Shown here piece by piece: positions 33,492-46,203 of a stretch of 64,000 bases of DNA; within the stretch, counting starts at the first letter, position 1, and every line of letters begins with the position of its first letter. The notes below the pieces were generated by a model that did no database searches, was not told where the DNA came from, and saw only the letters and a program-made list of their open reading frames with translations. This stretch comes from Paulownia fortunei (lineage: Eukaryota > Streptophyta > Magnoliopsida > Lamiales > Paulowniaceae), in assembly GCA_019321725.1 (NCBI GenBank), contig CM033114.1, positions 17,340,278 to 17,404,277 of the forward strand. The letters run 5' to 3'. The position numbers were made by a program, and so were the translations under genes.

Positions 33492-34009
33492 GCCAAACAA
33501 CTTATTTGTCTGTCAATCATGCGAAAATGAGGATGAAAATATGGATTATTTGTTCTGTATATGTCCGCCCATATGGCAAGCAGGTGCTGACTTTCTATTC
33601 TCTTGAATTAGGAGTTAAATGAAACGATTGATAAAATTCAAATTATGCAGTTTCTCTGCTACTGTTCACAGTACATGGAAGGAAATCTAATATTGAATCA
33701 GAAGCATGGTATAAAATGCATAAAAAAACAAAAAGTATTGCTGTGGATATCTTCATAGCTTGACGACTGAAGTAGCTGTCGAGAAACTCGTGACATATGT
33801 ATTAAAGAGAAGGACTAAGGATACACATATGGTGGATTCGGAAGGTGCATGAGTAAGAAAGGTGTTGTTCCAAATAACTTTGAAAATGATTTTGATTTCT
33901 TTAGAGTTGTAGACTAATTTTAATTGTGTTAGAGACAAGACTTTTGTCCTTTTATCTCTATTCATTTCTAAGATCTTTTATCTCTATTCATTTCTAAAAT
34001 ATTTTATCT
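33492..34009 (+). repeat. 3' flank of PPR-B
   Basis: Similar to the first 500 bp after PPR-A and PPR-C (ATTATTTGTTCT(A/G)TATATG, GAAGGAAAT(T/C)TAA, AGAAAGGTGTTGTT). Homology to those flanks stops near 34010, where the repeat shared with 20090 begins. Confidence 0.8.
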
Positions 34010-34760
34010 GTATTCATTCATGATCTGAAAACTCTCATGTTAAAAAAGATTTCCGTTTGGAAATATTTCTTCTTAAATATGTGGACATGTATTTGAGGAA
34101 CCATCATTTTTGAGGAACCAAAATTCAAATTCTTGTATGTTTGCGTTAATGTTTAGCATAAATGGAATACCCATGAGCATTTACGCCCATTCATGAATGA
34201 ATAATTTATACAGGACTGATCCCTCAAAGTTCTTTGAAATTAAAAGGTTCAAAATTATTACGTGTATTTTTTTCATAATGAAAAAGATAGAATGCGTGTA
34301 ATATGTATCAACTTAAATTAATTATATATGTGAACCACATGTAATGATATTTGTATCTAAAATTAAGATTTTCATATAATTTTATTTTCAAATAAAAATA
34401 AAAAATAAAATAAAAATCATTAACCAAATTATGTAAATGAATATATGAAGAAGAAGATAAACACTTATAAATATATAATTTAAAAAATGAAAAATTAAAG
34501 ATATATATATATATATTTATATGTATATGTTATCGAAGGAAATAATATCATTATCCATAATTTAATGAATAACAAAAGTTTGATAAACAAATGACTTAAA
34601 TAGATAAAAATGTTATATGTAAAAGTCAGCTCCTCTTTCACCTTGGTAAAAATTAAAAAAATAAAAACTGTGAAAACAAACATATATGTAACTAAACCAC
34701 AAGCAACTAAGCTCCTAAACAATTTGAGTAAACATAATGATCTATATTTATTATATAGTT
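34010..34760 (+). repeat. Direct repeat shared with 20090-20830
   Basis: Second copy of the repeat described at 20090. The junction at 34010 marks a rearrangement in the PPR-B 3' flank. Confidence 0.85.
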
Positions 34761-37080
34761 AGCGTGTCTAAAGATAAAATTATAAAAATATAATGAGTCT
34801 TTCACTTGTTTCTTTTAGTAAAAGGGAAGATAGAGAATTAAAATTATTGTTCTTAGGAATGCTCAAAATAATATGGAAAATTTAAGAGAGCATCACGCTA
34901 GTGCTATTCATCGATGATCATGACATTATACTATGTTTATCTAGTATATTTTTTTTTCTTTTATTGAGTAAATTAAAGCTAGTAAATTAAATTTATTATG
35001 AATCGACTACATATATATATATATATATATTTGATTTTGATCATGTGATTTACGAATCAGTTTTTTTGTCAGCAAAGTCTTAATTAGCTAGTTATACTTT
35101 ATTTTTTTTATATAAACAACAAAATATTTATATTATTGCAAACGTGTTATTATTTTGTCCTTTATTTTTTATTTCTCTACTATTGTCTCTCTAGTTAAGA
35201 AGGAAAAGGAGAGAAAAAGATGAAGAGAAAAAAAAAATGAAAGAAGAGCACCTAGAGAGAAAAGAAAAGCATAGAAAAAAAAAATCAAGTGTAAAATTGA
35301 TATTACACCCCAATTTTTGACAATTGACCAAATGGTCAACTTACACCTGCGATCAATGTCAAATTTCAATTCGTCATACAGTGGATATCTAGTGGAATGT
35401 GGATATTAATTACTTTTGACATATATTTAGATGAGATAGAGTGGAAAAGTACCAACATATTAAATTTAGTATAAACAAATATTCATATTGTAGATATCCA
35501 TTAACATACTTTTGTTATGGATGTATATTTTGAACTTGTAAAATTATATTCATATTTTTTAGCAGAACTAATAAAAAATGCATGTCTTACACGTAAAAAA
35601 TTATGATTGCCAAAAGTATATTTTGAATAATAAAATTGTTGTCTTATTTTTTAATTACATTTGAATATTATTAATATCTAAAATTATTTTTAACCCCGGG
35701 CATTTCAAATATTGTCCTTTTACCCTTAATGGTTTATTTACAGAAAATATGGTTAATAAATAAAACAACCTAGCTAAAATTATTACATGTTATATAGATT
35801 TAATTCAATAAAAATTTAAAATATCCATAGATAATGAATTAAACAATGTTCCGATCAATCCAATAAATTATTTATAAAACAAAACTATTGATTATTAAAA
35901 CCAAAGTATACAAAGTAAATTCTTACTCTACTGGCTATGACTATTATATTTCTTATGCACTAGTCTTCTTCTGTTTGATCATGACAATTTGAGTATCCTC
36001 TTTTATTTGATTTTATAAATATTTTTTTTTATTCTCAAATATTATTCCTTTCTTCTCCTCTTTAATCGATAAAATGCTGACAATGGAATAAAGTCGTGAA
36101 TGAAAGAGTATTAGTTCTGAATTTATTTCTTTTTTTTATGGTTCTGTAGTATAAATTTAAAGTCAATTTAAAATTTTGAGAAATTAAAGGTAAAGTTAAA
36201 CAAAATAATCGAAGTGTTTGTTCAATGAATTTCATATTTTCTTAGGTTGTATTTGGATGAAATAATTTAAATTTAAGTGGAGGATTTCAAATAACTACTT
36301 ATAAGATAGATTTGAAATCCACCACAATAACTCCAAAAATAGTTCAAAATAGAAGTTTAAAAATTTAAAATCTATTATTTTATGACATTATCCAAACAAA
36401 TTCAATGTATTTGTTATTATAGATTTAAAATCCTTGATTCAAATAAGTTGTTCTAAAAATCTTTTGAGTTGATGAAAAATAAAATTTAGAATAAAGAGAA
36501 AAGAAAAAAAATTGAAAAGAGAGAAAAATAGGTGAATAAAATTGCATTGCATTAGCACTATTTTAGGTACATGGTTATAACAATCAGGTTAACAGGCACT
36601 GCAATGCACATGTATAAAATGACACCAAAGGTATAACTCCAATTTGTCTAGAAATTGATCAAAATTAATAGACACCAAAGGTAATCTTGGTAGTATCGTG
36701 TTTTTATTTTTATAAAATGACATTAGCTTTTTCAAATTTAAAATAAATTGTAATTTATAGAAGTGTCAGCATAATTATTCAAATAAATAAAATATTTGTA
36801 ATTAAACTAAATTTCAAAAAATATCAAATATACTTTATTTTTAATATAGTTTTTGAATTTAAAAAAAGTACTCATACTTTTGATTTTGAATTATATAGTG
36901 ATCATGTTATTCATATATCATGTTAAAGTTGATATATTAAACTCTACAAGAAACCTATTTATTTATTGCACAATTATATTCTTAGTATTGATTGGGAAAT
37001 GTATAATTTTAACAACCTATAGATCTTATAAATTTGTAAATATATCAATTAGTAAGGTTTAACTAAGAGTAATTAATATC
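34761..37080. other. AT-rich intergenic DNA upstream of PPR-C
   Basis: No gene. It contains a TA microsatellite (35011-35030), low-complexity A-rich ORFs and one possible MITE (see 36244-36412). Confidence 0.5.
36244..36412. mobile_element. Candidate MITE
   Basis: TTGTATTTGGATGAA near 36245 is roughly inverted by TTATCCAAACAAATT near 36390-36405, with repeated AAATC(C/T)A-type internal sequence. Such GTGTTTGGATGA-type inverted termini are common in plant hAT-like MITEs. Target duplications are not clear, so this is tentative. Confidence 0.3.
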
Positions 37081-37214
37081 AGTACACAAATGAAAAATAA
37101 AAAAGCCTTCTTTTAAATGCCCAAAAGTTAATTAAGATTCCTATTTAATTCGACTGAAAATTCTTCCCCTAGTCCCAAACGAATCTGCTGCCTGAGTTTT
37201 TGTCGCAGTAAAGA

Positions 37215-39042
37215 ATGAAGATAAAGGGCTCTTGCTTGGGTCATTTTCTTCATTATTCCAGATTTTGTTATGAATCAGGTAATTTCAATTTTCCCACTCG
37301 AAACCCACTTCTCTTTCTCTCTGTTTTTCGTTATTTCGGTACAAAATCTGTTGCAAATTGCAATTCCGTAAGAAAATCAAGCTTGAGCTGGGAAATATTA
37401 TTGGGTTGAGTGATGCTCTTAGTTTGTATGAGAATATGGCCAGAATGAGGCCTTTTCCTAGTGTGAAACAATTTACTCAATTGCTTTCGCGTGTGGTCAA
37501 TTTGAAAGAGTATTCCGCTGCCATTTGTCTTTTCAAAGATATCTGCAATTTGGGGATTCCAGTTGATGAATATACTATGAGTATTGCTATTAACAGTTAT
37601 TGCCTTTCTAACCGGGTCGATTTCGGGTTTTCAATTTTGGCTTCGTTCTTCAAGCGCGGTTGTGTTCCGGATGCAATCGCTTTTGGCACCTTATTGAAGG
37701 GTTTGTTTCGAGAAAACAAGATTACTGAGGCGCAAGAATTGTTTAGGAAGATAATTAGAGAAGGGCTGTGTGAGCTAAATGTCATTACTTATGGGACTGT
37801 GATCAATGGACTCTGCAAGGCGGGTAACATCGCAGTAGCCATCGAACTGATTAGAGTAATGGAAAAAGGGAGTTGTAAACCTAACATTCATGTATTTAAC
37901 ATGGTAATTGACGGCTTATGTAAGGATAGAATGATAGATTCTGCCTTGAAGCTTTTCGATGAAATGTCTGAAAAAGGCATCAGTCCTGATGTTGTCACTT
38001 ACACTTCTTTGATTTGTGGCTTATGTAATTTGAGTAGGTGGAGAGAAGTTAAGGTATTATTAAAGGAGATGATAGATTGCAAAATATATCCAAATCTTCT
38101 GACATTCAGTTCCTTGATTGATGCTTTCTGTAAGGAAGGGTTGGTGGATGAAGCCGAAGATGTACTCCACATCATGATGCAGAAAAATGTGGTTCCTGAT
38201 GTATTCTCCTACAATTCGTTGATGGATGGATATTGTTTGCAAGGACGACTGGATGAAGCTAGGAATGTGTTTGATTCTATGGCTAGCAAGAACATTGCTC
38301 CTGATATTTGCAGTTTTACCATCTTAATCAATGGATATTGCAGGAAGATGAAGATAGACGATGCCATGCATCTCTTTCAGGAGATGCCCCATAAAGGGTT
38401 GAAGCCCAATGTGGTTACATATAACTCTCTATTACAGGGGCTGTTTCGTGGTGGCAGATGCTCTTCTGCACTCAAGCTTTTGGATGAGTTACAAGCTGCT
38501 GGGCTAAAACCAAACTTCTATACTTACTGTAACTTGTTGGATGGACTGTGTAAGAACGGGCATGCTGAACGAGCATTGTTGTTGTTGGATGCATTGGAGC
38601 ACAAAGGAGAACATCTTCATATTGCTTACTATAGTATCATCATGGATGGATTCTGCAAAGCTAAAAAATTTCATTTAGCTCGAGCTATTTTTAGTAATCT
38701 CCCTGCTAAAGGATTGGAACCTAATGTGGTAACCTACAATATCCTGATAAAAGGATGTTGTCGAAGCTACTTGAGGAAGCTAAAGATCTTCTCTTGAAAA
38801 TGGAACATGCAAGTTTGTTGCCGGATGAAGTTACCTACAATTGTATTATTCAAGGAAATCTAATGGGGTGTGAATATGATGATGCAACAAAGTTTCTTGA
38901 GGAAATGGGTGCTAAAGGATTCTCCGCAAATTCATGTACGTTTGCCTTGCTTCTTGATTTACTCGGGAAGGAGGAGGACAATCCTACTCTTCTTGAAATG
39001 ATTCAAAAGTTAGCTCCAAGTATTTTGAAAAACAAAAACTAG
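37215..39042 (+). pseudogene. PPR-C, RFL-type PPR gene with two frame-breaking deletions
   Basis: Full-length paralogue of PPR-A, about 88% identical in the aligned repeats. From the conserved ATG (37215) it reads a longer targeting-like N-terminus (MKIKGSCLGHFLHYSRF...) for 64 codons. A one-base deletion in AATTCCGTAAG (PPR-A has AATTCCCGTGAG) then shifts the frame. The repeat region is open from about 37360 to 38797 but has no ATG at the right place until inside DALSLYENM. A four-base deletion near 38764 (TGTCGAAGCTAC against TCTCAAAATGGGCTAC) shifts the last three repeats into another frame (to 39042). Without those deletions the layout would equal PPR-A. Either a young pseudogene or two assembly errors; a truncated protein from an internal ATG is possible but would lack a targeting signal. 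Confidence 0.85.
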
Positions 39043-40375
39043 TTCTGTATATGTCCATATGTATTATTTGTTCTATATATGCCCCTATGGTTATATTCTA
39101 TTGAATAAGGAGTTAAATAAAATGACTGATAGGAACTGATAGGAACTAAATTATCCTGACAAAATTTTGGCTTTCTTGGCTAATGTTCAAAGTATATGGA
39201 AGGAAATTTAATATTAAAATTAAAAACATGTTATAAAATGCATAAGGAAATTATTGTTGTGGATATCTTGAAATCTTGACCACTGAGAAGCTCTCTAGAG
39301 AAAAGGACTAAGGATACGTGTGGTGAATTAGGAAGATGCATGAGCAAGAAAGGTGTTGTTTAAGATAACTTAGAAAATGCTTTTGATTGTTTGAGTTCTA
39401 GACTAATTTTAGTTGAGTCACAAAAAGTGATTTTTATTTCTTTAGAGTTATAGACTAATTTTAGTTGAGTTAGATAGAAGTCCTTGGTCTGTTATCTATA
39501 TTCATTTCTAGGTACATGATGATGATTTTAAAGAACAAAAAGAAATTGCAAATAAAAAATTGAAAGTCTTTATCTAGTTTATATTCAACCGCTAGGGACT
39601 ACATCAATTCCCTACAATACATTATAGTTTATACCCAAATCACTGTCACCGCACCTTCCAAATCTCCACATTTTTAAGAATTTGATTACTTGAATAATTT
39701 GAATTTATCACATAACCGATTGAATGGTTTGTTTGGTTGCAAAAAAACATATTGTCCTTTTTTAATTATATTTCACTTAAATAACCTTGACGTATAAAGT
39801 TATTTACATCCATTTCTCGTAAGATTTTGTATTTGACAAAAACCTATTCTAAAGTATTGAAGCATGGCATCCATCATCCCTGATTGAGTTGATCATGTGG
39901 TATGTGATGTGGTCTCACTTCATACCTCCTCGAATTTTCGATATTTTTCTTCTCATAGTTCCTCTTATAAGGAAGTGATAGGTAAAAAGGTATTGTCTGT
40001 GACAACAAACAAACAATTAGGAGTCTCCGTCTATGGATACCCTTTGATGTTCAAGTCACTAGTAGAGCGAGAAAATATGAATGCTTTAACGTAAAATAAT
40101 CTATCTTCAAATGACATGAATGGGGTATTATAAGTCTTCTCTTAGAGCCTTTTATGTATTTTTGGGCTTCGATAACTCTTACACCTTATTAGGCTAAAAT
40201 TTAATATTTTTTGAACTTAATTAAACTGTTAATCTTATAAATGTGTTGATAAGACTCTTAAATCCATAGACTTAGTCCTAATGGACTAAACCTCTTAAAT
40301 CTTAATTATAATTATAGTTTGAGTACATCGATATTTAAAGGGAAAGAGAGAGAAGAGGGGGCAAAGACAATAAAT
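39043..40375 (+). repeat. 3' flank of PPR-C, segmentally duplicated at PPR-A
   Basis: Matches 12165-13610 to just short of the LTR insertion there, so it shows the state before that insertion. A 65-codon ORF at 39897-40094 is in the shared region but is not kept open in the PPR-A copy. Confidence 0.8.
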
Positions 40376-41339
40376 AAGGGCTAAGTAGGAGAAAGAAAGA
40401 ATGAAAATGGGCAAAGTGGGCAGCTCCAGTAGAAGAGAATAGGAAACTTAGAAATTTCTTTTACCAATTGCTGTGCGGATTTAGTTTGGTGACTTTATAC
40501 TTTGATTCATGATCATATTTTATAAATTAATGAGTGGAGGTAGGAAGATGATGGATACTCGTTTTTGGGGTCCATAATTGCTTAGATAACTTAATAACGA
40601 GATTAAGAACTCAATGATACAATGATATTGTGCAGATACATGTGATATTATATTAGTTAAATACTTAATTAATTAAAAACAAAAAGTACTTCTAAATATT
40701 TTATTTTCAGTCAGATTGATATGAATAATTAAACAAAAATATTTAAAGAATCCAATGATAATTTAAAAATATATAATATAATTAAATAAGTTTTTACATA
40801 AATTTATAATCACACTAGTCATCCCTTTGTTCGATTTTGATGGCAGAAAAAGTTTTCTTTTTACTTGATTTTATGAATTTTATTTGGAGTAGATGCATTA
40901 TATATGATCAAAATGAGTAATTTCACGCGCTAAAAATTGATTAATAATTATTGTTAAATATTTGTAACAATATTCAATATTTTTAATTAATGAAATATTC
41001 AAAGTTAATCAATAAAAAATACTAAAAAGTAAACCACAAAGTGTCATATTTTTAATCAAAAACTTTCAAGTAAAGTAATTTTTTTTTTGTCAAAATCAAG
41101 TACAATATCATAATATTCTTCATAATTACTAATTAATTCAAAAAATTATATAAAAGCTAGTCTTATCCATTTTTTTACATACTCTTCTTGCTCACTTTAT
41201 TTTCTCTCTCTCATTCCTTCCAACAAAGAACCAGAAACAAAAATTACAATATAGAAGATCTATGAAAAAAATTACTGATTCATTTTTTTTACTCCATGGA
41301 CAACCACATAAGTATTTTTATCATAGAACTTGAAATTAG
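40376..41339. other. AT-rich intergenic DNA
   Basis: No ORF or element recognised. Confidence 0.5.
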
Positions 41340-44300
41340 GGCAAATTGAATCCACCTCTCTTGTGGTTTAAATTAACAAATAGTTTAAGGAATACTCGAG
41401 TAATATCAAATCGATACATATTATATGAAGTTCTTCTAATTTTTTATTGTGGCTTATATATATGTATATATATTAAGATTCTATCCAATTCTTATTCTTG
41501 TTTCAATCTTTTGCATATATTTTTATTTTGCTAAGTTAAATTATTTTATTATCTGAGTTTTGTCAAAAATATCATATTGATGCTTGGATTTTTAGAATTT
41601 TTAATGGTATCAATTTTAAAGGGGTGTAACTTTTGCTATAAACACTAAATATTTATTAAGTAAAATCATTTTAATTTTTCTTCATTTTTTTACAAAAACA
41701 TTTAATTCTATTTACGTTATATTATCCTCTAACTTTTAGTTATTTTTCTTCATTTAATTATACTAAATTCTACATGTTATTGACATTGATTTAAGATTTT
41801 CTAACAATATACCTTCATATAAGTAAGAAATAAAATACTATAATGAACACAGGAGATTGAAATTACAATATAAATTTTTATTTAAAGCTTAAATTTGCTT
41901 TCTTGTAAACTTTTTGGACTTTCCATCTCATTCATTAGATAAGGATGTGAAAAACAATACACAACAAAAATAAAGCAAATATTTCTCTTATTCTATCTAC
42001 TCATTCTTTTTTCTTAAATCTGACTCTCGAAAAATTAAATTTGAAATCTCTTCTACAGTTTTATTTACAATCACATAAACATTATATCATAAGTATTGAA
42101 CTTAAAGTTATTTGAATCAACTATCCTGATATTTGCGATTGTGGCAAAATATATTTCTAAAAATTCTAAAAAAAAATCGTATTTTCAAACAAAAACACAT
42201 CACCTAACATAAATGAAAATAATTCATCATTTTAAAAGTCATGTTCTAAATAAAAAAAAAATATTAAGATAAAATTTATACTTTGACACTCTCTTCGATT
42301 GTATACTAAATACCTTAACTTAATAAGTAATCGAATTATTGATAGTTTTAAAAAACAAAATAGGAACCAAAAATAATATTTTGGGGCCACAATTGTAAAA
42401 AGTATTGATCAACTTTTATGTTAAGAATAAATGTTTTAAAAAAAATAACTTATATTCAATTCTATCCTCTTCAATAATAAAGAGAATATACTAAATTAAA
42501 TATGAGAAACAATGATACTAATGGCAAAAATATAGTTTTCAAAATGTATAAATTATTAAAATAAGTAAAAGATCAAAATTAAAGTTCAAGTATATTTACT
42601 AAAGGAAAGAGTATAAATTAACTTTTATATGTTCGAAATATATATAATTTTTTAAAACACCAAGTGAAGGTTATCTTTTAAAATGCATAATTATTAAAAC
42701 AATATTAGACCAGTATTTAAATCATGAGTTTTAATAATATACAGAATATGTATTATTATTTATCTAGGACAAAAAATACATCTAAAAATAATTCCTTTTG
42801 ATTTTTTTTTTAAAAAGTTTACGATGTATTATATTATTAAATATCACATTTGCAATTGAACTTGATTCTTCAATTTTATTATAAAATTATAAAATTATAA
42901 ATTATGAATCATGTATACTTTTAAAAATCATAATTTAATCTATAATCCTTATGTCATTGAAAGGACTATAAAATTTAAAATTTGATCTCATTCATTTTGT
43001 ACTCTTGTATAAATTATTCGTTATAAGATATAACTATCAATTATTTATTTTTTTTAAATTATGCCTTTTATAAAAAAAATAAAAGGATATAGTACTTTGA
43101 TCTTTAAAAAAATTTCTCTAAGAATTTTTTATCAAATAAGAGGAAGGAATTGCCAAAGACCCACACCTCAAGGTGAAAATAACTCTTTAAATTTACTATG
43201 CTTAATTTAATATAGTAAACTTTAAGGCTAAATTTGCTAATAAAATTTTACCGCGAATGCCATATTGGTACTTAAATTAATGCACAGTTAGGAAATACTT
43301 GACTTTTAATTGTTACATATTAAATAATATTCTTTTAGTTTTTCTTCTTTCAGTAGCATATATTCACTTTTAGACTTTAAATTATTACATATCGGCTTTC
43401 TCTTATTCTATCTAATCTTTTTTCTATAAATCTCAATATATAAAATTTTAATTTAGAAATCTCTTCTAAAGTTTTATTAATGATTATATAAATATTTTTA
43501 TCATAACATTTGAACTTAATATTATTTAACCTGTACTGTGGTTTGCCATTTTAATAAAACATATCAGTAGCCCTATTATGTCAAAAATTCTAAAAAAAAA
43601 TGTATTTAAAAATAAAAGAACACAACCTATCTTAACTTAGTAAATAATAAAAATATTTGTAGTTTTGAATAAGAAATAGGAGGCCAAAATTTTAATTTTG
43701 AGGCAATCACTAATTATTACAATATTGATTAACTTTTATGTTTGAGACAAAAACTAAAATTTTTTTAAAATGATTTTTTTTTTAAAAAATAACTTAAATT
43801 AAATTCAATCTTCTTGAATATATAAACATAACATGCAATTTCAGATATGAGAAAACATAATTAAAAAAAAATATTTTCGAAAGATATAAATAATTTGAAT
43901 TAGGTAAAATATAGAAAATAAAGTTCAATTAGATTTGCTTAAAGAAAGAATACAAATTACTGTTATATGTTTGAAATATATATAATATTAAAAACAGTAA
44001 GTGAAGGTCATCTTTTAAAATGCATAACTATGAAAAAATCTTTAGACCAAAATCTAAATGAAGTTTAATATCATACAAAATATCTATTACATTTATATAT
44101 GAATAAAATATATTTGAAAACAATTCTTTTTATTTTTTTTTCCTAAAAGTGTTCAAGTAATTATACTTGTAAATATGACATTTGCAGTTGAACTTGAGTC
44201 TTTCATTTAATTATAAAAATTATGTAGTTATAAATTTATGAACTGCGTATAATTATAAATATTATAAATATTTTTTATATATAAAATTATTCTATACTCT

Positions 44301-44360
44301 TTATGTAATTAAAGTGACTACAAAATTTGATCTTATTCATATTTTTTTGTAAAATTTTAT
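41340..44360 (+). repeat. Unclassified repeat, two tandem diverged copies (about 1.4 kb unit)
   Basis: The blocks at 42121-43020 recur at 43550-44360 in the same order: AAAAATTCTAAAAAAAAAT, ATTGATTAACTTTTATG-like, TTTGAAATATATATAAT-like, GTGAAGGT(T/C)ATCTTTTAAAA, and (T/C)TTTGCA(A/G)TTGAACTTGA. A third copy lies inverted at 6540-8180. There are no coding domains. Family unknown, perhaps a non-autonomous element. Confidence 0.65.
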
Positions 44361-44439
44361 TTACTATAAAAGATAACTACCATTTACAATGCCATTACAA
44401 CAAAGACATCAAGATGCTAGTGCAAAGCCTCTCGCTGCA

Positions 44440-44759
44440 AAAGAACATCAACTGGATCCAATTGTGAAATAATCGCCAAAGAAAAACGGATATTGTAGCG
44501 CACCAAATTCAGTAGGTGCATCCCAAATGATGATCTGATGCTTTTTCCTTGCTCCTCCACTAGTTAGAGAACCTGCAAAAAAGACGCTGGGTTGGTCCAG
44601 CGTAAGATCTCCGACGCTCAAGTCAGTTGGGCATTTAGAGAAGAAAGTGAAAGCATGCAGAAATATAAATCTCGGATATCAAGAGTGTAACCTACTTTCT
44701 GAAGTAAATCCCCTTATTTATAAATGTAAAGCAGGGATAGAAGGGAGATTTTAGGCTTC
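44440..44759 (-). repeat. LTR-like or LINE-adjacent fragment
   Basis: On the minus strand, CCAACTGACTTGAGCGTCGG and TTTTTTGCAGGTTCTC resemble phrases found near the 3' ends of several plant LTRs. No ends or primer-binding site could be set. It flanks the solo LTR on the left. Confidence 0.35.
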
Positions 44760-46203
44760 TGTTGCGGATTTTACAAACGCAAGTGTACGTTATCGTTAAC
44801 AAGTAATAAAGTGATGAGTAGAGTATCATTCCCACAAGAATTGTTGAATTATTAAGTATCGAAATTATATTAACTCTAATTTTATTTGAAAAAATCCAAG
44901 AATATTTTGATGATTATAAACTAAATTTCACTAAACTAAACTAATAATAAAAAGTAATTAAAGATGAAATTCAACATCTAAAAAGTCTAGGGTTATGATT
45001 TCATCATAATTAGTTCGAATTGAATAATTTATCTCATCAATTTTAATTTATTTCCCAAGTGACAGTCGAGAGTTCCTAAATTATCTACTAGCCTCTCTTA
45101 AGGTCTAATGAAAATATTATCAATTGCTAACCCACTATATTTATATGTGAATTACAACAATCAACAATTAATTAGATTCTATGAATCTCAAACAAGACTA
45201 CATAAATCATATAAGTATATTCTTATCTCACATGCAATTTATGAGTTTTCTATACATAGAACTAAACACATATATCACCTCCTGGGCCAATATGATTAGC
45301 AAATTATTCAATTAGTGGTCAATTAATTGAAAGCATTAAGAATAATGTAGAAAACTCCACTTGAAAAGTAAATTAAGAATTGAATTGATACAAATATTCA
45401 AAACATCATAATTAGATTACATCACAACCCTAGAAAAAGAAATTAGTTCATAATGGTAAAAATGAAAGATAAATGAACAATATTCATATATATAATTAAT
45501 GAGAGAAATAGGAAAATGAAATAAAATTTGGAAGTAGGATGAGCTTTTTTCCTTGTAGATGTTTGCCCGAAAGCGCCTGGCGCTACCCATTCTATCCAAT
45601 GCAGTGGCTGGCACTATAGGGCAGTTGTAGTGCCTAGGTGTTGCACTTGCTGCCCAAGATCTGAGTCTGCAGCACTAACTATTTCAATCGATTTTTCACC
45701 ACTTTCAAGGCCAAATTGGCTTTTGGTGTCTAATATGAATTGTAGGACAATGTCTTAGCTTTCTATATCTTCATGAATCAACTCAATATGACATCTGTGG
45801 AGGGAGTTATGCCTAAAATACCAAGATGTGTCATACCAAAAATTTTCAGTCAAGTACAGACTATTTAACCTAATTGTTCACAATGAAATAGAAAGAACTG
45901 GATTTTATGGTAAATATAAACATTATAGATCTATCTCTTAGATTTATAATGGTTTAAGAATCAAGTCACAATAATATTGGAGCAAAGAGATATGATTGAA
46001 ATACAAACACTGCCCTCAATAGCACAATAAATGGATTCTTCAAAATTTTAACCAAGTTTTATGTTTCTTTCCATTTTTTTCTCATTTTGCCATTAACTAC
46101 AAGATTTCAAACTACATGCATAAAAAGTAACATAAACAGTTAAAAATTAATCAAAAAGTTAAGCAAATGGTACTCAATTAATGGGTATAAAATCCACTCA
46201 TCA
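44760..46203 (-). repeat. Solo LTR, Ty3 family B, with near-perfect target duplication
   Basis: The minus strand begins TGATGAGTGGATTTTATACC at 46203 and ends GTTTGTAAAATCCGCAACA at 44760, typical TG...CA ends (1444 bp). The flanks are GCTTC (44755-44759) and GCTTT (46204-46208), a 5-bp target duplication with one mismatch. No internal sequence is left, so it arose by recombination between two LTRs. Fragments of the same family are at 26240-26650 and 29480-30010. Confidence 0.85.

Noticed and set aside
39897..40094. 65-codon ORF downstream of PPR-C
   Set aside because: The homologous stretch after PPR-A (13060-13270) is not open in the same frame, so it is not conserved as protein.
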